Shown here piece after piece: positions 1-4,375 of a stretch of DNA of 5,577 nt. The notes beneath the pieces are model-generated. The model saw only the letters and a list, made by a program, of their open reading frames with translations. It was not told where the DNA came from and ran no database searches. How positions within the stretch are numbered: the first letter of the stretch is position 1; each line of letters begins with the position of its first letter. A program made the translations under genes and the position numbers. The stretch covers positions 1 to 5,577 of the forward strand of contig DLYC01000152.1 of NCBI GenBank assembly GCA_003447895.1, in the 5' to 3' direction. This DNA comes from Lachnospiraceae bacterium (GTDB lineage Bacteria; Bacillota; Clostridia; Lachnospirales; Lachnospiraceae).

Positions 1-172
1 GGATCTCATTGACTTCTTTCCCTGTGTTGTCAGCCTTGTTCTCGTAAGTGATGCAGGATCCCTCCATGCCGATTCTCTCGCAAAGGCCCTTTGCAAGGAG
101 TTTCTCGGATTCAGCATTAATTACCTGGAATTTCAGGGAGGAACTTCCGCAGTTGATTACCAAAATATTCAT
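1..172 (-). CDS. ackA: Acetate kinase, N-terminal fragment (cut by window edge)
   Basis: Acetate kinase interconverts acetate + ATP and acetyl phosphate + ADP. In fermentative Bacillota it is the cytoplasmic ATP-yielding last step of the Pta-AckA pathway. The ATG at 172-170 opens a frame of 57 complete codons running off the left edge. It begins [18 protein letters not shown], the first beta strand and phosphate-binding loop of the acetate/sugar kinase (ASKHA) fold, nearly invariant in AckA (N7, G9, S10-S12, K14). The following segment ([15 protein letters not shown]) also fits the family. The start is supported by GGAGAG (180-185) seven bases upstream. About 340 residues of a usual ~400 lie outside the window. 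Third codon positions are less GC-rich than in the neighbouring genes (34 of 57 G/C by my count), which fits the codon bias of a highly expressed gene rather than transfer. It is divergent from tmcAL. The identity is secure from the N-terminal motif; completeness cannot be judged. Confidence 0.97.
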   Translation of the reverse strand, partial: MNILVINCGSSSLKFQVINAESEKLLAKGLCERIGMEGSCITYENKADNTGKEVNEI

Positions 173-179
173 TCTTCTT

Positions 180-185
180 CTCTCC
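180..185 (-). promoter_or_regulatory. ackA ribosome binding site
   Basis: GGAGAG on the minus strand lies seven bases before the ATG at 172-170. It supports this start for the ackA fragment. Confidence 0.85.
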
Positions 186-244
186 ATTTCGTCAGTATTT
201 TGCCGCAAGCCGCATAGCTGCAGGCTGATTGTTACACTATTTTT

Positions 245-272
245 ATTATACACTTTATTTGGGATGGGACAA
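245..272 (-). promoter_or_regulatory. ackA promoter (sigma-A type)
   Basis: Read on the minus strand, TTGTCC (272-267) and a perfect TATAAT (250-245) are separated by 16 bases in AT-rich DNA. Transcription would start near 238, giving an ackA leader of about 65 bases. The -10 is a full consensus match and the -35 matches four of six. No operator for a specific regulator is recognised. Confidence 0.7.
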
Positions 273-417
273 GGATTGCCCTTTATTTAACACATTTATT
301 GTGAAATCCGCATGGAACTTTTGTTTATGATATGAAATAATCGAAGATGTGGATTCGGAGGGAAGACTTTCCCCGGGACCATAAGGACACAGAGCGGCAG
401 GACGCGAAATAAAAAAG

Positions 418-432
418 GCCGGAAGGACCGGC
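418..432 (-). terminator. Small hairpin with T-tract on the minus strand (terminator-like)
   Basis: The arms GCCGG (418-422) and CCGGC (428-432) pair perfectly around a five-base loop. On the minus strand the hairpin is followed by C, then TTTTTT (416-411) and a further AT stretch, which is the layout of a weak intrinsic terminator. No minus-strand gene lies immediately upstream, because tmcAL is on the plus strand. If active, it would stop antisense or spurious transcripts before they reach the ackA promoter. On the plus strand the same hairpin sits five bases before the tmcAL ribosome binding site and could affect its translation. The stem is only five pairs, so either role is uncertain. 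Confidence 0.35.
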
Positions 433-437
433 GGGAA

Positions 438-443
438 AGGAAG
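438..443 (+). promoter_or_regulatory. tmcAL ribosome binding site
   Basis: AGGAAG lies nine bases before the ATG at 453, an acceptable spacing. It fixes the tmcAL start at the codon that opens MKVTGIIAECNP, the expected N-terminus of the family. No convincing promoter was found for this gene. The AT-rich stretch at 320-345 has -10-like hexamers (TATGAT 326-331, AATAAT 336-341) without a good -35. Confidence 0.75.
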
Positions 444-452
444 TAACGGGCG

Positions 453-1598
453 ATGAAAGTGACCGGCATCATAGCGGAGTGCAATCCGCTCCACGAGGGA
501 CATCTTCATCTGATCAAAGAGGCCAGGCGGCGCACAGGGGCCGACTATGTCATCATCGCGCTCAGCGGCGACTACGTGCAGAGAGGCCTTCCCGCCATCC
601 TGTCAAGGGAGGCCCGGGCCGGCGCCCTTTTGAGGGAAGGCGCGGATCTCGTCGTGGAGCTTCCGCTGTATGTGTCCTGCTGCGGCGCGGACTATTTTGC
701 CAGAGGCGCGGTGAGACTCCTTGAGAGCACCGGCGTTGTGACAGACCTCGTCTTCGGCTCCGAAAGCGGCGACCTCGATGCGCTTTCCCGGGCGGCGGAC
801 AGGATCGGGAGCGAAACGCCCGAATTTGTCAGTGCCCTCAGGGAGGGACTAAGGAGCGGCCTCTCCTACCCGCAGGCAATGTCAGGCGCCGTGAAGGATC
901 TAAGGCTCCCGGACACGCCCAACGACCTTCTCGCGGCCCAGTACCTGTGCGCGCTCCGCGCATCCGGAAGCGGCGTCCGCCCTCACGCGGTAAAGCGCAT
1001 TGCCTGCCGCTCCGCCTCCGAGATCAGAGGACGCCTCATCGCGGAGAGAGAGCCCGGCGATCCCTGTCTTTGCGCCGATGACTTCTCGGACCTTCTCTTA
1101 GAGGCCATTCTGTCTGCGGAATCCGGCGCAGGATCCGAAGACGGGCTCGACGCCTTTTTGGATGTCTCCGGTGACCTGGCGCAGAGGATCTCGAGGGAGC
1201 TCCCCCGCTATGACACCTTCACGGGCTTTGCGGAGAGGCTCAAGACCAGGAACTATACCTATACCAGGATCTCCCGGGCGCTTCTTCACATCCTGCTCGG
1301 CATGCGGCGCGACACCATGGAACAGTTCGACAGCCGCTTCCATCTGTGCGGATGGATCCGGCCGATCGGCTTTCGCAGGGAGAACGGCCCCCTTCTTCGC
1401 AGGATCAGCGCGGACTGCGGAGTCCCTTTTCTCGACAAGCTCGCCAATGCCGGCTCTGTCCTCCCCCCGGATCTTCACAGGATCCTGGAGGAAGAGCTCC
1501 GGGCGGAGTTTCTGTATGATCTCATGGCAGCCCGCAGGACCGGCAAGGTCACGGAAGGCGTAAAGCGCGGCCCCGCAAAGCCTCTGGTCATCCTTTGA
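453..1598 (+). CDS. tmcAL: tRNA(Met) cytidine acetate ligase (TmcAL, YlbM/DUF795)
   Basis: TmcAL forms acetyl-adenylate from acetate and ATP, then acetylates C34 of elongator tRNA-Met (ac4C34), which helps accurate AUG decoding. It acts in the cytoplasm and replaces the acetyl-CoA-dependent TmcA of enterobacteria. The 381-residue product shows the family landmarks in order: the nucleotidyltransferase motif ECNPLHEGHLHLI at 9-21 with HxGH at 14-17; SGDYVQRGLPA at 38-48; FGSESGD at 101-107; PNDLLAAQYL at 156-165 (family PNxxLxxxYL); SASEIR at 187-192, the late ATP-binding motif of HxGH nucleotidyltransferases; and a basic KTRNYTYTRISRALL segment at 264-278, a family signature in the C-terminal half thought to contact tRNA. 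It is slightly shorter than the roughly 400-residue Bacillus protein but looks intact. It starts 280 bases from the divergent ackA start and ends in its own terminator, so it is probably monocistronic. Older annotations call this family a nucleotidyltransferase of unknown function; the newer role is established knowledge, assigned here by motif. Confidence 0.95.
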   Translation: MKVTGIIAECNPLHEGHLHLIKEARRRTGADYVIIALSGDYVQRGLPAILSREARAGALLREGADLVVELPLYVSCCGADYFARGAVRLLESTGVVTDLVFGSESGDLDALSRAADRIGSETPEFVSALREGLRSGLSYPQAMSGAVKDLRLPDTPNDLLAAQYLCALRASGSGVRPHAVKRIACRSASEIRGRLIAEREPGDPCLCADDFSDLLLEAILSAESGAGSEDGLDAFLDVSGDLAQRISRELPRYDTFTGFAERLKTRNYTYTRISRALLHILLGMRRDTMEQFDSRFHLCGWIRPIGFRRENGPLLRRISADCGVPFLDKLANAGSVLPPDLHRILEEELRAEFLYDLMAARRTGKVTEGVKRGPAKPLVIL

Positions 1599-1616
1599 GC
1601 CGCCCTTTTCTTACCG

Positions 1617-1642
1617 GCCCGGACTTCCTGTCCGGGCTTTTT
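1617..1642 (+). terminator. Intrinsic terminator of tmcAL
   Basis: A perfect eight-pair stem (GCCCGGAC 1617-1624, GTCCGGGC 1630-1637) with loop TTCCT is followed directly by TTTTTGTCT, 18 bases after the tmcAL stop. On the minus strand the hairpin is followed by CGGTAAG rather than a T-tract. It should therefore act mainly on tmcAL, and feoB transcription arriving from the other side has no obvious terminator of its own here. Confidence 0.9.
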
Positions 1643-1667
1643 GTCTGAAGTTGGGCCACATTCCTTT

Positions 1668-4013
1668 CTAGAATCCCGCCACGGTCATGACCAGATTTGT
1701 GATCAGCGCGGCGACCCAGGCCACGGCGCACTGCTCTATGACGATCCCAATCGCCCATTTCCTTCCGAGCTCTCTCTTAAAGGAAGAGACAGCTGCCACG
1801 CAGGGGGTATACAGAAGGCAGAACACCAAAAGGGCCATAGCGGCGTGCAGGGGGAGCGCCGCCGAAAACGCGGCCACTGAGCCGAAGAGCACGCTGATCG
1901 TGGACACCACACTTTCCTTGGCCATAAAGCCCGCGATCAGGGCAACACAGATCCTCCAGTCATTAAATCCAAGGGGCGCAAGGAGCGGCGTGAGAACACC
2001 TGCCACCGCGGCAAGAATACTGTCCCTGGAGTCCGTCACCATGTTCATCCGGATATTAAAGTGTGTCAGAAACCAGATGAGGAGCGTCGCGATAAAGATG
2101 ACCGAGAAGGCCCTCTCTACAAAGTCCTTTGCTTTCTCCCACAGAAGCCTCATCACATTTTTCGCCCTGGGCATCCGGTAGTTGGGAAGCTCCATGACAA
2201 ACGGGACCGCTTCTCCCTTGAAGAAGAACTTTCTGAAAAACCAGGCCATGATCAGGCTCACCAAAATTCCCAGCACATACATCGATACATAGACGATCCC
2301 TTTCCGCCCTCCGAAAAAGGCGGCGGCAAACAGGCCGTAGATCGGCATCTTGGCGTTGCAGCTCATGTACGGTGTCATGAGGATCGTCATCTTCCTGTCC
2401 CGTTCGGACGGCAGTGTCCTCGTCGCCATGACGCCCGGGACGGTGCACCCGAAACCGATCAGCATGGGGACAATGCTCCGGCCCGACAGGCCGATCCTTC
2501 TTAGCGGCTTGTCCATGACGAAGGCCACTCTGGCCATGTATCCGCTGTCCTCCAGGATCGACAAAAAGAAGAAGAGCACGACGATCAGGGGCAGAAAACT
2601 CAGGATACTGCCGACGCCGTTAAAGATTCCTTCGATGACCAGGGAGTGGAGCACCTGATTTACATGAAAAGCCGTCAGCGCGGCGTCTGCCTTGACTGTC
2701 AGAAATCCGATTCCGCTCTCGAGAAGCTTTTGAAGGAAATCCCCGATCACATTGAAGGTGAGAAAGAACACCATGAACATAATTCCGATAAAGCACGGGA
2801 TCGCGGTATAGCGCCCTGTCAGGACCTTGTCCAGGGCAATACTCCGCTTTCGCTCGATGCTCTCCTGGGGCTTTACGACCGTTTCCTCGCACACTCTGCT
2901 GATAAAAGCGTACCGCATGTCCGCGATCGCGGCCGCCCTGTCAAGTCCCCTCTCCGCCTCCATCTGTCTGATCAGATGCTCGCAGGTCTCCCGTTCGTTC
3001 CCGTCAAGGTTCAGGGCCTCCATGACAAGCTGATCGCCTTCGATCACCTTGTTGGCCGCAAACCGGATCGGAATACCCGCCTTCCGCGCGTGGTCCTCGA
3101 TGAGGTGCATGATCGAGTGTATGCATCTGTGAACGGCGCCGCCGTTGTCGTCAGAGCTGCAAAAATCCTGCCTTTTGGGCTTTTCCTGATAGTAGGCCAC
3201 ATGGACGGCGTGATCGATCAGTTCATCGATTCCCTCATTGGTGGCCGCCGCGATCGGAATGACCGGAATGCCCAGCATCTCTTCCATCGTGTTGATCCTA
3301 AGGCTCCCCCCGTTCTTTCTCATCTCGTCCATCATATTGAGGGCCAGCACCATGGGAATGTCCAGCTCCAGAAGCTGCATGGTCAGATAGAGATTTCTCT
3401 CGATATTGGTGGCGTCCGCGATATTGATAATCCCCTTGGGGTGCTCTTCGAGAATAAACTGCCGCGTGACGAGCTCCTCACTGCTGTAGGGAGACATGGA
3501 ATAAATGCCGGGAAGATCCGTGACCAGCGTGTTCTTCTGCCCTCTGATCACACCGTCTTTTCTGTCGACCGTGACACCGGGGAAATTTCCCACGTGCTGG
3601 TTGGATCCTGTCAGCTGGTTAAAGAGCGTCGTCTTTCCGCTGTTCTGGTTTCCGGCAAGCGCAAATGTCAGCGTCGTCCCCTCGGGAAGCGCTTTCTCAG
3701 TCGCCTTATCGTGGTACTTGCCGCCCTCTCCGAGTCCGGGGTGCCCCCGATGCTCATGCCGTTCTCTCGCCTTCCTGGGCTCTGCCGCCTCAGAGATCTC
3801 CACGTCGATCTTTTCCGCGTCCGCGATCCTGAGCGTCAGGTCATAGCCGTGGATGCTCAGCTGCACCGGATCCCCCATGGGCGCGTACTTGACTACCTTC
3901 ACCACCGTTCCGGGGATCACCCCCATATCCAGGAAATGCTGCCGCAGGGCGCCTTCACCGCCTACCTTTGTTATGACACCCGACTGCCCGATTTCCAAGT
4001 CTCTGATCGTCAT
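1668..4013 (-). CDS. feoB: Ferrous iron transporter, FeoA-FeoB fusion
   Basis: FeoB is the cytoplasmic-membrane GTPase transporter for Fe(II) uptake, and FeoA is a small SH3-like partner; here both are one chain of 781 residues. Numbering from the ATG at 4013: the FeoA domain spans about 1-75 (TIRDLEIGQSG; HFLDMGVIPG). A charged, His-containing linker covers about 76-112. The NFeoB G domain follows, with G1 GNQNSGKT 121-128, switch I FPGVTVD 144-150, G3 DLPG 166-169 and G4 NMMD 226-229, then a helical regulatory region to about 390. The membrane domain (about 400-781) has the family motifs GFGCTVPGVMATRTL 520-534, PYMSCNAKMP 548-557 and LLYTPCVAAV 734-743, among multiple hydrophobic spans. 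All key motifs are intact. The ATG at 4013 is preferred because GGAGG lies five bases before it. An in-frame ATG at 4025 would add four residues but lacks a good site and would itself overlap that GGAGG. No separate feoA or feoC is adjacent. It is convergent with tmcAL and has its own promoter. Confidence 0.97.
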   Translation of the reverse strand: MTIRDLEIGQSGVITKVGGEGALRQHFLDMGVIPGTVVKVVKYAPMGDPVQLSIHGYDLTLRIADAEKIDVEISEAAEPRKARERHEHRGHPGLGEGGKYHDKATEKALPEGTTLTFALAGNQNSGKTTLFNQLTGSNQHVGNFPGVTVDRKDGVIRGQKNTLVTDLPGIYSMSPYSSEELVTRQFILEEHPKGIINIADATNIERNLYLTMQLLELDIPMVLALNMMDEMRKNGGSLRINTMEEMLGIPVIPIAAATNEGIDELIDHAVHVAYYQEKPKRQDFCSSDDNGGAVHRCIHSIMHLIEDHARKAGIPIRFAANKVIEGDQLVMEALNLDGNERETCEHLIRQMEAERGLDRAAAIADMRYAFISRVCEETVVKPQESIERKRSIALDKVLTGRYTAIPCFIGIMFMVFFLTFNVIGDFLQKLLESGIGFLTVKADAALTAFHVNQVLHSLVIEGIFNGVGSILSFLPLIVVLFFFLSILEDSGYMARVAFVMDKPLRRIGLSGRSIVPMLIGFGCTVPGVMATRTLPSERDRKMTILMTPYMSCNAKMPIYGLFAAAFFGGRKGIVYVSMYVLGILVSLIMAWFFRKFFFKGEAVPFVMELPNYRMPRAKNVMRLLWEKAKDFVERAFSVIFIATLLIWFLTHFNIRMNMVTDSRDSILAAVAGVLTPLLAPLGFNDWRICVALIAGFMAKESVVSTISVLFGSVAAFSAALPLHAAMALLVFCLLYTPCVAAVSSFKRELGRKWAIGIVIEQCAVAWVAALITNLVMTVAGF

Positions 4014-4018
4014 TGAAA

Positions 4019-4023
4019 CCTCC
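4019..4023 (-). promoter_or_regulatory. feoB ribosome binding site (decides the start)
   Basis: GGAGG on the minus strand, five bases before the ATG at 4013-4011. The upstream in-frame ATG (4025-4023) overlaps this site and has only a poorly spaced AGG before it. This places the start at 4013, where FeoA domains normally begin. Confidence 0.85.
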
Positions 4024-4056
4024 ATACCTGAACGCTCTTCGCGTATTTTTCTTTTT

Positions 4057-4079
4057 CGGGGAGCACAAAAGTGCCCCGG
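4057..4079 (-). other. Stem-loop in the feoB leader
   Basis: In the feoB transcript GGGGCAC pairs with GUGCUCCCC around a UUUU loop: four pairs, one bulged U, three more GC pairs. An A-rich stretch follows, so it is not a terminator for feoB. A smaller four-pair stem (4032-4035 with 4041-4044) lies between it and the ribosome binding site. Both fall in the predicted 75-base leader. They do not match any riboswitch class I recognise; an mRNA-stabilising or translation-modulating role is only a guess. Confidence 0.5.
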
Positions 4080-4096
4080 CTTATGCCTGTTCTCTG

Positions 4097-4125
4097 ATTA
4101 TAGACAGCAAATTTCCTTTTGTCTA
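4097..4125 (-). promoter_or_regulatory. feoB promoter (near-consensus)
   Basis: On the minus strand TAGACA (4125-4120) and a perfect TATAAT (4102-4097) are separated by exactly 17 bases. The -35 differs from TTGACA at one base. The start would be near 4090, giving a leader of about 75 bases. Such a strong core promoter on an iron-uptake gene suggests control by a repressor, and repeats overlap it. A weaker candidate (TTGACG 4225-4220, 16-base spacer, TATTAG 4203-4198) lies upstream on the same strand. Confidence 0.85.
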
Positions 4126-4126
4126 T
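4100..4126. repeat. Inverted repeat across the feoB promoter (candidate operator)
   Basis: ATAGACA (4100-4106) and TGTCTAT (4120-4126) are perfect seven-base inverted arms around 13 bases. One arm covers the -35 and the other overlaps the start of the -10, a classic position for a repressor site. The sequence is not a clear match to Fur or DtxR/IdeR boxes. Part of the symmetry comes from the promoter hexamers themselves, so it may be coincidental. Confidence 0.4.
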
Positions 4127-4154
4127 TTGGATCAGTCGCAAAATTTTCCTTTTG
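4107..4154. repeat. Tandem direct repeat at the feoB promoter
   Basis: GCAAATTTCCTTTTG (4107-4121) recurs as GCAAAATTTTCCTTTTG (4138-4154). The copies differ only by one extra A and one extra T and start 31 bases apart, close to three helical turns. The first copy fills the promoter spacer; the second is just upstream of the -35. The second also forms an inverted repeat, GCAAAA/TTTTGC (4138-4143, 4150-4155). The arrangement suggests two binding sites for one regulator, though AT-rich intergenic DNA makes chance similarity possible. Confidence 0.5.
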
Positions 4155-4238
4155 CAGTCCGGGTCTCACAGGGGCTGCATGGTTTTGTGCAATTTTTCTA
4201 ATATCTTTTCGTGTTTTCCCGTCAAAATATACAAAATG

Positions 4239-4267
4239 TTGACCTTGGGCGCAATCAGTGCTACACT
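4239..4267 (+). promoter_or_regulatory. Promoter of candidate small RNA
   Basis: TTGACC (4239-4244), a 17-base spacer and TACACT (4262-4267), preceded by an extended -10 TGC (4259-4261). AT-rich DNA upstream could act as an UP element. It points away from feoB and towards the terminator at 4317-4375, with no protein-coding gene between. A start near 4274 is predicted. Confidence 0.6.
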
Positions 4268-4273
4268 ATATGT

Positions 4274-4375
4274 ATCTTCGGTTTTGTATTTATTCCACAG
4301 GGGGGATAGATATAACGAGGGGCGCCGCTTCCTGAATCCTCAGGAAACGCCGCCCCTCTCTTTTGTTTCTTTTTT
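4274..4375 (+). ncRNA. Candidate small RNA (promoter plus terminator, no ORF)
   Basis: A good plus-strand promoter and a very strong plus-strand terminator bracket about 100 bases. The only ATG near the front (4270-4272) lies at or before the predicted transcript start, has no ribosome binding site and would give 21 codons, so a coding role is unlikely. The predicted RNA has about 43 mostly unpaired 5' bases, including a run of six G (4300-4305), then the long terminator hairpin. Its 3' end lies opposite the last codon of the macrodomain gene. It is divergent from feoB and could be a trans-acting or iron-related regulator, but no known RNA family is recognised. It could also be a relic leader whose gene has been lost. 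Existence is inferred from signals alone. Confidence 0.4.
4317..4375 (+). terminator. Very strong intrinsic terminator (plus strand)
   Basis: Two 19-base arms (4317-4335 and 4340-4358) pair at 17 of 19 positions (mismatches 4325/4350 and 4328/4347) around an ATCC loop, followed by the T-rich tract at 4359-4375. On the minus strand, just after the macrodomain stop, the same hairpin is preceded by an A-rich run and followed by GTTATATC. It is therefore polarised to the plus strand, but may still protect the 3' end of the macrodomain mRNA. Confidence 0.85.

Larger units (their letters stand above)
4014..4374. other. Structured intergenic region between feoB and the macrodomain gene
   Basis: These 361 AT-rich bases carry no credible protein gene. 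From left to right they hold the feoB ribosome binding site and leader hairpins, the feoB promoter with overlapping repeats, a weaker second minus-strand promoter candidate, and an outward-facing promoter, candidate RNA and terminator on the plus strand. The stretch at about 4156-4197 shows nothing I can assign. Confidence 0.8.

Noticed and set aside
48..290. An 80-codon plus-strand frame over the ackA start
   Set aside because: It is antisense to the conserved acetate kinase N-terminus and runs through the ackA promoter. The hydrophobic stretch comes from AT-rich intergenic DNA.
286..309. Possible Rex-type site (TTGTGAAAT half-site at 299-307 near CACA at 291-294)
   Set aside because: Only one half-site fits, and the flanking bases break the symmetry beyond CACA/TGTG, so a redox-regulator operator is not supported.
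1040..1490. Recurrent AGGATC words across tmcAL
   Set aside because: They vary in spacing and frame and mainly reflect Arg-Ile and related codon pairs rather than a repeat array.
1098..1563. Open frames of about 130 codons on both strands overlapping tmcAL
   Set aside because: They are shadows of a conserved gene in high-GC sequence, with Arg/Pro/Ser-rich products lacking motifs.
2646..4016. A 456-codon open frame on the plus strand opposite feoB
   Set aside because: It lies wholly antisense to a clearly recognisable FeoA-FeoB. Its product is rich in His/Arg/Asp with no family motif, as expected from GC-rich antisense codons, and it has no ribosome binding site or promoter.
4095..4101. TGATTAT resembling half of a Fur box next to the feoB -10
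   Set aside because: No second half-site occurs at the right spacing, and the match is mostly the -10 hexamer itself.
4270..4335. A 21-codon frame starting at the ATG at 4270
   Set aside because: The ATG is at or before the predicted transcript start, has no ribosome binding site, and the frame ends inside the terminator stem.
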